64,000 bases of DNA from Mycolicibacterium hippocampi (GCF_010723735.1 NZ_BLLB01000002.1:3844001-3908000); one strand, 5' to 3'; shown: positions 40,134-48,718, counted from the first letter of the stretch. Notes: generated by a model from the letters alone, not told the origin. Translations and numbers: made by a program.

Positions 40134-42431
40134 TCAGTCCTGCTTGCTGATCAGCCTGCGCAGGGCTTCCCGGTCGGGAGCGAGCAGTTCCTCGATCCGG
40201 TCCTTGTTCACGTCGGCGACGATGATCTCGCCCACCTCCTGATAGACGTCACTGAAGATGCCGTGGGACTTCATCTTCTCGGTCTGATAGATGTTGTCCT
40301 CGGTCGGCGTGACGTAGTAGACGATCTCGGCTTTGAACCGATGGATCAGCCACAGATGGATCACATCCATCAACCGCTTCTGCCGCAGCTGTTCGGCGAA
40401 GGTGTTCTGGTCGCGCACCGTCAGGATGCTGCGTCCGTGCCGATCCTTGATCGGATCGACCACCACGTTGGCCAGCGGCTCGTCGCCGTCGCCGTAGATA
40501 CCCAGGTCCAGCACATCCGAGCCGGCACGCCGCGGCCGCAGCTGCACACTGAGCTTCTCGGGAAGCTGGTTGTGCTCGCTCCACAGCGCCAGCCACTCCT
40601 CCAGCAGCTTCTTGGGCACCTCGGTCTGCACCAGATGCTGGTGCTGCGTCGAACCCTTGCCCATGGACTTCGTCGTCGCGGTCCGCCCGGACGAGGCGGC
40701 CAGCGCGGCGTCGCTGCGTGGCCCGCCGACCAGGGTTTGTGGTGTGCGATAGGGGGATTCGACGAGTCGCATCTTGCGCTGCAGCCGTGCCAGGGCGAGC
40801 ATGCCCTCCTGGCGAAGCGAGGTGGCGAACTCCTCGGAGGCGACACCGTCGACCTGATGTCCGCCGTAGGTGATGAAGTTGAAGACGAACCCCATCTTGC
40901 CCAGTTCCTCGGGGAACGCCCGCATCTCCTCGTCTGTCATGCCAGTGGTGTCCCAGTTGAACGACGGCGACAGGTTGTAGGCGAGCATCTGATCGGGGTA
41001 GACCGCATGCACCGCGTCGGCGAACTGCTTGGCATCGGCCAGGTCCGCGGTCTTGGTCTCCATCCACAGGATGTCGGCGAACGGGGCGGCGGCCAGTGAC
41101 TTGGCGATGGCGTAGGGGATCCCGCCACGCACCTGGTAGTAACCCTCGGGGGTCTTGACGCGCTCGCAGTCCCACGCCACATCGGCACCCAGTTCCCTGG
41201 CCTTCTCCCTGGCCGAGGCCAGCGGCGCGCGCTGGGCGAACTCGCGCCATTCCGCGACGCTCATGTCCGCCGGTTCGCCCTCGCGGTCCCGGAACTCGAG
41301 AAGGTCGGCCACCGCGCCGCCGTAGGTGTTGAGCCCGGCGTCTTCCTCCCAGGCATCGACGAAGCTCGACTCCACCTTGTCGAACACGGCGTCGACGGTC
41401 GATGTCGACGAGTCCGCGCCGTCCTGCCACGCAGCGGCGGCCTCGTCGATCTGCAGCAGCAACCCCTGGCGTTCCAGCCAGGCTTCGGCAGCGGCGTACT
41501 CGCTGTCGGGCAGCGCGTAGAGCAGGTGACCGTTGAGCTCGGTCATCCCCTTGTCGTGGAAGCGCCGCATCATGGCCAGGAAGCAGGACCGGTAGGCGGG
41601 GATCTTCAGATTGGTGGCGCCGAGCAGGAAGGGCTGGTCGCGTTCATCTGAGCGGCTGTCGATCAGGTTCGCCGCCTCGGCGTCGGTGCGCGCGACGATG
41701 ATGCCCGGCACCCGCATCACGTCCAACTGGAACCGGGCGGTGTTGAGCCGCTTGATCTGCTCGTCGGAGGGCACCAGCACCTTGCCGCCCTGATGGCCGC
41801 ATTTCTTGGTGCCGGGACGCTGGTCCTCGATGTGGTACCCCGGCACGCCCGCCTCGACGAAGCGGCGGATCAGGTTGCGCACGTGCGGATCACCGCCGTG
41901 GCCGGTGTCGGCGTCGGCGATGATGAACGGTCGATAGTCATAGGCGGGGGTTGCCCTGCGCTGCTCCTCCGTCATTCTCAGCCGCAGGTACTGCTGGTTG
42001 CGGTCGGCGGTCAACAGCGCGCGCACCAGGCCCGCGGCCTCCTCGGGCACCTGGCTCAGCGGATAGCTGGCGAGGTCGGGTCCCGGATCCTCGCTGATCG
42101 AACCCTTGGCCGAGGTCGCCCAGCCGCCGAGGTAGATACCTTCGATGCCCATCCGCTTCATCACCACGGCCTGGCCGGGGGAGTACGGTCCGAACGTGGT
42201 GATGCTCTTGCCGCGAGAGAACAGCTCCCGCAGGTGGGGGTAGAACTCCGTGGCCGCCTCCCGGGCGATCGCGTAGTCGGCCGGGATCGTGCCCCGCTGC
42301 TCGGCGACCTGCCGGGCCGTGTAGAGCCGGGTGATGCCTTCGAAGCGCGGGCTGTCGAAATAGCTCTGCGTTTCGGCGACATCCTGCTCGAACGGCGTCT
42401 GGGGCTGGAGGTCAGCTTCGATGATGGCCAT
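40134..42431 (-). CDS. aceA2: Isocitrate lyase, long form (ICL2)
   Basis: 765 aa, the length of the large mycobacterial isocitrate lyase (AceA2, split as Rv1915/Rv1916 in M. tuberculosis H37Rv but whole in other strains). The catalytic loop is KKCGHQGGK with Cys211; metal ligands lie in IADADTGHGG; GYHIEDQ and LSPSFNWDTTG are family motifs. The extra C-terminal domain (about 600-765; LGIYGDGDEPLANVVVDPIKDRHGRSILTV) is the regulatory domain reported to bind acetyl-CoA. It cleaves isocitrate (and methylisocitrate) to glyoxylate (pyruvate) plus succinate, needed on fatty acids and cholesterol. TAGGGT lies 6 bases before the ATG. Confidence 0.95.
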   Translation of the reverse strand: MAIIEADLQPQTPFEQDVAETQSYFDSPRFEGITRLYTARQVAEQRGTIPADYAIAREAATEFYPHLRELFSRGKSITTFGPYSPGQAVVMKRMGIEGIYLGGWATSAKGSISEDPGPDLASYPLSQVPEEAAGLVRALLTADRNQQYLRLRMTEEQRRATPAYDYRPFIIADADTGHGGDPHVRNLIRRFVEAGVPGYHIEDQRPGTKKCGHQGGKVLVPSDEQIKRLNTARFQLDVMRVPGIIVARTDAEAANLIDSRSDERDQPFLLGATNLKIPAYRSCFLAMMRRFHDKGMTELNGHLLYALPDSEYAAAEAWLERQGLLLQIDEAAAAWQDGADSSTSTVDAVFDKVESSFVDAWEEDAGLNTYGGAVADLLEFRDREGEPADMSVAEWREFAQRAPLASAREKARELGADVAWDCERVKTPEGYYQVRGGIPYAIAKSLAAAPFADILWMETKTADLADAKQFADAVHAVYPDQMLAYNLSPSFNWDTTGMTDEEMRAFPEELGKMGFVFNFITYGGHQVDGVASEEFATSLRQEGMLALARLQRKMRLVESPYRTPQTLVGGPRSDAALAASSGRTATTKSMGKGSTQHQHLVQTEVPKKLLEEWLALWSEHNQLPEKLSVQLRPRRAGSDVLDLGIYGDGDEPLANVVVDPIKDRHGRSILTVRDQNTFAEQLRQKRLMDVIHLWLIHRFKAEIVYYVTPTEDNIYQTEKMKSHGIFSDVYQEVGEIIVADVNKDRIEELLAPDREALRRLISKQD

Positions 42432-42437
42432 GACGCA

Positions 42438-42443
42438 ACCCTA
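42438..42443 (-). promoter_or_regulatory. Putative -10 box (TAGGGT), leaderless, for aceA2
   Basis: On the minus strand TAGGGT (42443-42438) is followed by 6 bases (tgcgtc) and the ATG at 42431. Confidence 0.5.
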
Positions 42444-42491
42444 CGGCTCGAGGTTGGCGGGTGGGAACGATTCGGGCTTGGACGCCGGGTG

Positions 42492-43133
42492 TTATTTGGT
42501 GCCGAAGATGCGATCGCCGGCGTCCCCTAGCCCGGGCAGGATGTAGCCGTGCTCATCGAGTTCCCGGTCGATCGCCGCAGTGTAGATCGGCACGCCGGGA
42601 TGAGCCTCGGCCATCGCGGCGATTCCCTCCGGGCAGGTCAGCAGGCAGACGAACTTGATGGACTTGGGACCGTGCTCGGCCAGCCGGTCCACCGCCGCCA
42701 CCGCGGAGTGTCCGGTCGCCAGCATCGGATCGACGACGATCACATCGCGCTCCCGCAGCTCGCCGGGCATCTTGAAGTAGTATTCCACCGCGACAAGCGT
42801 TTTCGGGTCTCGATAAAGGCCGATATGGCCGACGCGCGCCGACGGCACCACCTCGAGCATGCCGTCGAGGATGCCGGTGCCGGCCCGCAGTATCGACACG
42901 AACACCAGCTTCTTGCCGTCGATCACCCGCCCGGTGGTCCGCTCCAGCGGGGTCTCGACCTCGACCTCCTGCGTGGCGATCTCACGCAGCACCTCATAGG
43001 CCATGAGCACCGAGACCTCCTGCACCAGCCGGCGAAAAGTGTTGGTGGACACGTCTTTTCGGCGCAACAGAGTGATCTTGTGCTGGATCAGCGGATGCTC
43101 GATCAGGTGCACCCCACCTGCGCCCAGAGCCAT
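42492..43133 (-). CDS. upp: Uracil phosphoribosyltransferase
   Basis: 213 aa from the ATG at 43133, preceded by AGGAGAGAC. The PRPP loop is VVDPMLATGHSAVAAVDRL, and the uracil-binding end is GYILPGLGDAGDRIFGTK. It makes UMP from uracil and PRPP. It lies 16 bases after a URC4-family gene and follows a URC1-type gene on the same strand. In the yeast URC pathway, uracil phosphoribosyltransferase supplies the UMP that is then degraded, so here Upp may serve breakdown as well as salvage. Confidence 0.95.
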   Translation of the reverse strand: MALGAGGVHLIEHPLIQHKITLLRRKDVSTNTFRRLVQEVSVLMAYEVLREIATQEVEVETPLERTTGRVIDGKKLVFVSILRAGTGILDGMLEVVPSARVGHIGLYRDPKTLVAVEYYFKMPGELRERDVIVVDPMLATGHSAVAAVDRLAEHGPKSIKFVCLLTCPEGIAAMAEAHPGVPIYTAAIDRELDEHGYILPGLGDAGDRIFGTK

Positions 43134-43149
43134 GTCTCTCCTGCCCGTG

Positions 43150-44376
43150 TCAGAAAACAGTGCCGTCACTGGCGATGGTCAGCGGTGGAAGCCCGTCCCG
43201 CAGACGCTGCGCGGACGCCCGTCCGGCGGCCCACGTGCCGCCTTCGAGAACACAGGCCAGCGGCATTCGCTCGGCGTCGAGTCCCAGCCGGGCGCGCACC
43301 AGCGGCGCCAGCTCGTCGAGCAGCGCGACGGTCAGCGCGCGCCATTCGACGACGAGTTCATCTGCCGGGTTCCAGGTGCGCGTGGCGAGGCCGTGGTCAC
43401 GCAGCGCCAGCACCCCGGTGTCGAGCAGCAGGCCCCCGTTGCGGTACTCGGGCAGGCCGGTCAGGGCTTCGACTCCAGTCACCGTGATTCCGGCCCACAC
43501 GAACGGTTCGATCAGCGAGTAGGTCAGCCACTGCGACAGTTTGTGCAGCGGTAACCATCCTGCGGTCAGGCCGGGGCCGGAGACGGCCCCGTGACGCCAG
43601 CAGTCACCCAGCGCAAGGTCGCCGATGGTGTTGCCGGCCGGCCAGATCGCGGAGAAGTGGGTCAGTAGCAGAGTCAGGATCTGCTGGGCGTCGACGGATC
43701 CTTCGGCAGCGTGCAGCGCGTCGAACAGTTCACCGGGCCTGCCCGGGGTGCCGAACACGGCGGGTTGGTTGGCCAACGCGTCACCGAGCCGACGCAACAC
43801 CTGCACCCGGCCGGCGAGCCCGACCAGCGGGTTGTCCGGCGTCGCCTGCAGTACCTCGGCGAGGCGCTGCTGGGTCAGTGCCCGCAGGGCCGCGGCGTCG
43901 ACCTGCAGCGGCCGTGCCGGGTCGCTGGAGAATGCGCCGGCGACGAATCCGTGCCAGCTGGCGAGTGCCAGCCCTTCCGAGCGGGCGAACCGCACCCCGA
44001 CGCCGTCGCGCTCCTCGACGAAACTCCATCCCGCCCCGGCCCCGGCGTCGAGAAGCACGCTGACGACTGCGAGATCGATCAGCGCGCGAGCCCGGTCATG
44101 GAGGGCGTGGGACGCGAGCAGCGCGTCGAGCTCGGCACGCCGGTCCACCCCACCGACCTCGAAGTGGCGCCACCTGCTGTGGTACGGGATCTGCAGGTCC
44201 GGATAGCGGGCGCGGGTGACGGCGGCGACCGCGTCGGCCGCTTCGTCCAGCGCGGCGTCGCATACCGCGAACCAGCGCGACTCACCCGAGCGGGCCCGCG
44301 CCAGCAGCTGACGGGAGCGCGCCCGTACCTCACCGGCGGTTCGCAGCAGCTCGGCGGCGTCGCCGGGCCGGGTCAC
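43150..44376 (-). CDS. URC4/Urg3-family protein (DUF1688), uracil degradation
   Basis: 408 aa. Sequence blocks SRWFAVCDAALDEAADAV, PDLQIPYHSRWRHFEVGGVDR, GAGAGWSFVEERDGVGVRFARSEGLALAS, HFSAIWPAGNTIGDLALGDCWRH and ADELVVEWRALTVALLDELAPLVR match the DUF1688 family named after yeast URC4 and Aspergillus urg3. URC4 is genetically required for growth on uracil as nitrogen source in Lachancea kluyveri but its chemistry is unknown. The gene overlaps the upstream URC1-type gene by 4 bases and is followed by upp, the same set of partners as in the yeast pathway. Confidence 0.85.
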   Translation of the reverse strand: MTRPGDAAELLRTAGEVRARSRQLLARARSGESRWFAVCDAALDEAADAVAAVTRARYPDLQIPYHSRWRHFEVGGVDRRAELDALLASHALHDRARALIDLAVVSVLLDAGAGAGWSFVEERDGVGVRFARSEGLALASWHGFVAGAFSSDPARPLQVDAAALRALTQQRLAEVLQATPDNPLVGLAGRVQVLRRLGDALANQPAVFGTPGRPGELFDALHAAEGSVDAQQILTLLLTHFSAIWPAGNTIGDLALGDCWRHGAVSGPGLTAGWLPLHKLSQWLTYSLIEPFVWAGITVTGVEALTGLPEYRNGGLLLDTGVLALRDHGLATRTWNPADELVVEWRALTVALLDELAPLVRARLGLDAERMPLACVLEGGTWAAGRASAQRLRDGLPPLTIASDGTVF

Positions 44377-45647
44377 GCGTCCAGCTCCCTGCCCTTGGCC
44401 TTCCTGAGTTCCTCGGCGTCGGGCGTCACGCCGGGGGTGTAGTAGCCGGCCGCGGTCTTCGCATCCATCTCCACCTGGGCGTCGGCGGGGATCAGCGCGT
44501 CGGGGATGGACACCCGCTCACCGACCTCGATGCCGGAGCCGGTGATCGCGTCGTACTTCATGTTGCTCATCGAGACCAGGCGGTGGATCCTGCGGATGCC
44601 GAGCCAGTGCAGCACGTCCGGCATGAGTTCCTGGAACCGCATGTCCTGGACGCCGGCCACACATTCGGTCCGGGCGAAGTACTGGTCCGCGGTGTCACCG
44701 CCGACCTGGCGCTTGCGGGCGTTGTAGACCAGGAACTTCGTCACCTCGCCGAGCGCCCGGCCCTCCTTGCGCGAGTACGCGACCAGTCCGACGCCGCCGC
44801 GCTGTGCGCCCTGGATGCACTCCTCGATGGCGTGGGTCAGGTAGGGCCGGCAGGTGCAGATGTCCGAGCCGAACACATCCGAGCCGTTGCACTCGTCATG
44901 CACGCGGGCGGTGAGCTCGACCGCCGGATCGGCGAGGCCTCGCGGGTCGCCGAAGATGTAGATGGTCTGCCCGCCGATGGGCGGAAGGAAGACCTCGAGA
45001 TCCGAGCGGGTCACCAGCTCGGGGTACATTCCGCCGGTCTCTTCGAAAAGCGCTCGGCGCAAATCGGTTTCGCTGCAGCCGAAGCGCCGCGCGACGCCTG
45101 GCAGATGCCACACCGGCTCGATGGCGGCCTTGGTCACCTGCGCGGCACCGGTTGAGAGCAGCACCCTCTCGTCGGGACGCAACCGCCCCCGCAGGATCGC
45201 GTCGCTGATCTCGGGCAGGATCACCTGGGCCTTGGTGACCGCGATCGTCGGACGGATGTCGATGCCGGCGGCGAGTTCGTCGGCGAAGGCCTCGGCGACC
45301 ATCGCTCCCCAGGGGTCGAGGCTGACGATCGCCGACGGCTCACCCCACTGCGGATGCGGGCCGAAGACATCGGTCGGTGAGGTGTTCGTCAGGTCGGCGC
45401 GGTGGTCCCGCGACAACGAACCGGCCGCGACGGCCAGCGCCCGGTAGACGCCGTATGCGCCGCTGTGGGTTCCGATCACGTTGCGGTGCGAACGATTGGC
45501 GGTGGTCCCCACGATCGGGCCGCGCAGCGCGGCCGTGGGCGCACCCCACACGATCTCCGGAGCGGCGGTGCCGGCGCTGTGGGAGGTCAGCCTGATGTGG
45601 CCGCCTGCAGCCTTCGAGGGAGGCGATGCGGTCGCGTCTGCGGGCAT
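44373..45647 (-). CDS. URC1-type GTP cyclohydrolase II-related enzyme
   Basis: 424 aa, much longer than RibA alone because of an N-terminal region of about 200 residues (RLTSHSAGTAAPEIVWGAPTA and on). The C-terminal part is cyclohydrolase II-like: zinc ligands Cys253, Cys264 and Cys266 in HDECNGSDVFGSDICTC, then YSRKEGRALGEV in the place of the RibA YLRQEGRGIG loop. No 3,4-DHBP synthase domain is present. In yeast, URC1 acts on the pyrimidine route (uracil/UMP ring opening) rather than on GTP. Tight coupling to URC4 and upp supports that role here. Confidence 0.87.
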   Translation of the reverse strand: MPADATASPPSKAAGGHIRLTSHSAGTAAPEIVWGAPTAALRGPIVGTTANRSHRNVIGTHSGAYGVYRALAVAAGSLSRDHRADLTNTSPTDVFGPHPQWGEPSAIVSLDPWGAMVAEAFADELAAGIDIRPTIAVTKAQVILPEISDAILRGRLRPDERVLLSTGAAQVTKAAIEPVWHLPGVARRFGCSETDLRRALFEETGGMYPELVTRSDLEVFLPPIGGQTIYIFGDPRGLADPAVELTARVHDECNGSDVFGSDICTCRPYLTHAIEECIQGAQRGGVGLVAYSRKEGRALGEVTKFLVYNARKRQVGGDTADQYFARTECVAGVQDMRFQELMPDVLHWLGIRRIHRLVSMSNMKYDAITGSGIEVGERVSIPDALIPADAQVEMDAKTAAGYYTPGVTPDAEELRKAKGRELDA

Positions 45648-45725
45648 GGGGCCTGTCGACCTCCTTGCAGGGCGGGAAAGCCGCCAGCATAGCCACTGGC
45701 AGCCCGACGCGCCTGCGAGCGCGGG

Positions 45726-46433
45726 TCAGACCGGCCAGGCCTCGCGGCGGTGGGCGGCGTCGAAGAACATCCACTCGTATCGCGAGGTCGTCACGAAATG
45801 CGCGCGCGCCACGGCTTCCTCGGCTGGGGTCAATTCCGGGCCGATCCGGTCGGTCAGGCCCAGCACCTCGGTGACGGTGGTCACGAAGTCCTCGCCGGCG
45901 TAGCTGTCGATCCAGAGTTGGTACCGGGGGTCGGTGGAGCCCTTTTCCAGCAGCCGGACGCCCACCTCCGCGTAGATCCAGTAGCAGGGGAGCACCGCCG
46001 CCAGACCGTCGGCGAAGCTGCCGCCGTAGGCGGTGGCCAGCAGATAGCTGCTGTAGGCCTGAGTGGCCGGGGTGACCGGTGCGGCGTCGACGGCCTCGAT
46101 GCTCAGGCCCACCGCCGGAAGTAGTTCGCTGTGCAGCGCGAGTTCGACGTCGAAGACCTCCGCGGCATGGCGGGCGAACATCGCGGTCTCCGACAGCGTC
46201 GGCGCTTTCGCCGCGACCACCGCCAGGGTGCGCGCGTACGCCCGGAGATAGTGCACGTCCTGTGCGACGTACTGGGCGAAGGCGTCGGCGGGCAGGCTGC
46301 CGTCGGTGAGCCCGGTGACGAACGGGTGGGTGGTGATCGACTCGAACAGCGGCTCGATCTCCGTCCACAGCCGGGTGGACCAGGATCCGGGTTCGGCCGG
46401 GCCGATCCGCGGGGCGGAATTCCTCTGAGTCAT
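45726..46433 (-). CDS. TenA-family thiaminase II-like protein
   Basis: 235 aa from the ATG at 46433 (another in-frame ATG at 46442). TenA features: AQYVAQDVHYLRAYARTLAVVAAKAP, HSELLPAVGL, TPATQAYSSYLLATA, and the catalytic-type Cys in VLPCYWIYAEVGVRLLEKGS, followed by YQLWIDSYAGEDF and a final Glu in ARAHFVTTSRYEWMFFDAA. TenA_C enzymes hydrolyse aminopyrimidines of thiamin. It lies 78 bases upstream of the URC1-type gene on the same strand, with no thiamin genes around, so it might instead act on an amino- or ureido- intermediate of pyrimidine breakdown; this is inference. Confidence 0.85.
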   Translation of the reverse strand: MTQRNSAPRIGPAEPGSWSTRLWTEIEPLFESITTHPFVTGLTDGSLPADAFAQYVAQDVHYLRAYARTLAVVAAKAPTLSETAMFARHAAEVFDVELALHSELLPAVGLSIEAVDAAPVTPATQAYSSYLLATAYGGSFADGLAAVLPCYWIYAEVGVRLLEKGSTDPRYQLWIDSYAGEDFVTTVTEVLGLTDRIGPELTPAEEAVARAHFVTTSRYEWMFFDAAHRREAWPV

Positions 46434-46520
46434 GCCGAACATCCTCTCAGCGATGAGTTGTCGCCCTACGGTCGGTCAGTACCGGTGAACACAGTGAACC
46501 AACCTGCCGGAGGTGCCCAG

Positions 46521-47222
46521 ATGACCGACACGACCGCTCTACCACCCGTGGTGGACGCCCGCAGCTGGCGCGAGGAACTCGACAAACTGCGGGCGCGTGA
46601 GAAGGCCGCCACCCGCGAGTTGGACGCCATCGCCGCTGCGCGGCGCCGGCTTCCGATGGTGCAGATGCCGGACTACACGCTGATCGGCGCGCAGGGCCCC
46701 GTCCGCCTCGCCGACGTCTTCGAGGGGCGCTCACAGCTCATCGTCTACAACCACATGTGGACCGACGGCGCCGAGTGGCAGTGCGGCGGCTGCACCGGCT
46801 ACACCTCGCAGTTCACCCGCCTGGACTTCCTGGACAGCTACGACGCCCGGTTTGTCATCGTCACCTCGGGACCGATCGACGAGGCGCTGGCCTACCGCGA
46901 CAAGGTCGGCAACCAGATGGAGTGGTACTCGTCATCGGAGAGCGCGTTCGCCACCGACGTCGACGCCGCACCCAACACCGGCTTCGCGGTCAACGTGTTC
47001 CTGCGCGACGGCGACACGGTGTACCGCACCTGGCATACCAACGGCCGCGGCACCGAGCAGCTCAGCCATACGTTTGCGCTCATCGACATCCTGCCGTGGG
47101 GCCGACAGGAGAGCTGGCAGGATTCGCCCGAGGGGTGGCCGCAGCAGCCGACCTACTCGGGGTGGCTGGATTCTCCGGACATCGCCCGCGCCTACGGCAA
47201 CTCCGCACCACAGAGGACCTGA
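46521..47222 (+). CDS. DUF899 thioredoxin-like family protein
   Basis: 233 aa from the ATG at 46521, with GGAGG 9 bases upstream. The family pattern is plain: SWREELDKLRAREKAATRELDAIAAARRRLPMVQMP, then WQCGGCTGYTSQFTRLDFLDSYDARFVIVTSGPIDEALAYRDKVGNQMEWYSS and NVFLRDGDTVYRTWHTNGRGTEQL. The CGGC pair in a thioredoxin-like fold suggests redox chemistry, but the family has no established role. It is divergent from tenA and is followed 51 bases later by tpx. Confidence 0.88.
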   Translation: MTDTTALPPVVDARSWREELDKLRAREKAATRELDAIAAARRRLPMVQMPDYTLIGAQGPVRLADVFEGRSQLIVYNHMWTDGAEWQCGGCTGYTSQFTRLDFLDSYDARFVIVTSGPIDEALAYRDKVGNQMEWYSSSESAFATDVDAAPNTGFAVNVFLRDGDTVYRTWHTNGRGTEQLSHTFALIDILPWGRQESWQDSPEGWPQQPTYSGWLDSPDIARAYGNSAPQRT

Positions 47223-47273
47223 GCCGCGCGACCCCCGCGCGACGGCGCGGGCCGCGCTTGGCAGACTGTGACC

Positions 47274-47771
47274 ATGGCTCAGATAACCCTGCGCGGAAAC
47301 GCGATCAACACCGTCGGAGAACTACCCGCTGTCGGATCGCCGGCTCCGGCCTTCACGCTCACGGGCACCGATCTCGGCGCGGTCAGCGGCGAAGAATTCG
47401 CCGACAAGCCTCTGCTGCTGAACATCTTCCCATCGGTGGACACCCCCGTCTGCGCGGCGAGCGTGCGCACGTTCAACGAGCGCGCAGCGGCGAGCGGGGT
47501 GTCGGTGCTGTGTGTGTCCAAGGATCTGCCGTTCGCGCAGAAGCGGTTCTGCGGCGCCGAGGACATCGAGAACGTCAAAGCGGCGTCGGCGTTCCGCGAC
47601 AGCTTCGGTGAGGACTACGGGATCACCATCGCCGACGGTCCGATGGCCGGTCTGCTCGCGCGCGCGGTCGTCGTGATCGGCGCCGACGGCAAGGTGTCCT
47701 ACACCGAACTGGTGCCCGAGATCGGCCAGGAGCCCGACTACGACGCGGCGCTTTCAGCACTCCAGGCGTGA
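47274..47771 (+). CDS. tpx: Thiol peroxidase Tpx (atypical 2-Cys peroxiredoxin)
   Basis: 165 aa from the ATG at 47274. Peroxidatic Cys60 is in PSVDTPVCAAS, resolving Cys93 in KRFCGAEDI, and the third Cys80 (VLCVSKD) is also conserved, the same three positions as in M. tuberculosis Tpx (Rv1932). It reduces H2O2 and organic peroxides in the cytoplasm with thioredoxin. A DUF899 gene with a CGGC pair lies just before it, possibly a redox partner. Confidence 0.95.
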   Translation: MAQITLRGNAINTVGELPAVGSPAPAFTLTGTDLGAVSGEEFADKPLLLNIFPSVDTPVCAASVRTFNERAAASGVSVLCVSKDLPFAQKRFCGAEDIENVKAASAFRDSFGEDYGITIADGPMAGLLARAVVVIGADGKVSYTELVPEIGQEPDYDAALSALQA

Positions 47772-47790
47772 GCCGGGACACACCCTAAAC

Positions 47791-47804
47791 GGCGGCGCGC
47801 CGCC
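47791..47804. terminator. GC-rich palindrome after tpx
   Basis: GGCGGCGCGCCGCC is a perfect 14-bp palindrome 19 bases after the tpx stop codon. Without a loop or T-run it is a weak terminator candidate. Confidence 0.3.
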
Positions 47805-47893
47805 ATAGGTCACCGTTCGGTTCCGGAACCGCATCTGGTTGGTTCACCGTCCTGCGACGACGTCAAAACCCGCCTACGGGTGGTGTAGAAGTG

Positions 47894-47924
47894 GTCATAG
47901 TGACTGTTGTGAATCATTGAGTCC
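47894..47924 (+). promoter_or_regulatory. Repeat element upstream of ripD related to those before ldtA and the NlpC gene
   Basis: The plus strand reads GTCATAGTGACTGTTGTGAA and continues into TCATTGAGTCC. It shares CATAGT and TTGTGAA with the other two elements, with the half-sites 9 rather than 12 bases apart. It also contains GTCA-TAG-TGAC. The distance to the ripD start (47967) is about 43 bases. Confidence 0.45.
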
Positions 47925-47966
47925 AGCGCCAGCGGGCGTTGGCGTCCGGAAAGCGATGGAAGTGCA

Positions 47967-48620
47967 ATGCGACGCGTCCGTGTGTTTGTAGTCCTCCTGC
48001 TCGGTGTTGCCCTACTGGTGGCGACGCCGGGCCTTGCGACCGCTGACATCACGCGATCGGCGACCAACCAGAAGGCGGTCGAGCTGGTCATCGCCCGCGC
48101 GATGTCCCAGCGCGGTGTGCCGTTCGCCTACGGCGGTGGCGGTGCGTCGGGACCGAGCAAGGGCACCGTCACTGTCTCCGAGACTTTTGAAACTCCGGAA
48201 AATTCCGAAACTGCCGGGACTTCCGGGACCGATGAGACCCCTCCGGCGGACTCGGCCGCAGCCGATCTGGTGCCCGGGTTGAACCTGCCCGGCGTCACGC
48301 CGGACGTCGGAGCGCCCGCCCCGGAACCACGCCGCATCGAGGTCGTCGGCTTCGACGCGTCGGGTCTGATGGTGTATGCCTACGCCGGTGCCGGGGTGAA
48401 ACTGCCGCGCTCATCGGGTGAGCAGTACAAGGTCGGCCAGAAAGTCGCGCCGGCGGCCGCACTGCCGGGCGACTTGATCTTCTACGGCCCCGAGGGAACT
48501 CAGAGCGTCGCGCTGTTCATCGGCAACGGGCAGATGGTCGAGACCACCGACGCCGGGGTGGCCGTCTCATCGGTCCGCACCGACAACATGGCGCCCTACC
48601 TGGTGCGCATCATCGCCTGA
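47967..48620 (+). CDS. ripD: RipD-like NlpC/P60 protein lacking catalytic Cys and His
   Basis: 217 aa. Signal peptide to about residue 26 (LATA-DITRS). The NlpC/P60 fold follows: AVELVIARAMSQRGVPFAYGGG, then VGFDASGLMVYAYAGAGVKLPRSSGEQY and ALPGDLIFYGPEGTQSVALFIGNGQMVE. The catalytic Cys of the normal FDCSGL motif is Ala131, and the catalytic His is replaced near Ser180. This double loss is the known mark of M. tuberculosis RipD (Rv1566c), which binds peptidoglycan without cleaving it. A Thr/Glu/Pro-rich insert (about residues 62-127), encoded by lower-GC repetitive DNA, splits the fold. Confidence 0.88.
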   Translation: MRRVRVFVVLLLGVALLVATPGLATADITRSATNQKAVELVIARAMSQRGVPFAYGGGGASGPSKGTVTVSETFETPENSETAGTSGTDETPPADSAAADLVPGLNLPGVTPDVGAPAPEPRRIEVVGFDASGLMVYAYAGAGVKLPRSSGEQYKVGQKVAPAAALPGDLIFYGPEGTQSVALFIGNGQMVETTDAGVAVSSVRTDNMAPYLVRIIA

Positions 48621-48706
48621 TCGCACCGTCCGCCCAGAGCCCGGGCAGCCGAGATCGTCTGCTGCGCAGGCGGTCAGAGCCGTCCCGCTGGCCGGGCCCC
48701 GACGCC

Positions 48707-48712
48707 TAGACT
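48707..48712 (+). promoter_or_regulatory. Putative -10 box (TAGACT), leaderless, for the FAAL gene
   Basis: TAGACT is followed by 6 bases (tcaggg) and the ATG at 48719. Confidence 0.5.
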
Positions 48713-48718
48713 TCAGGG

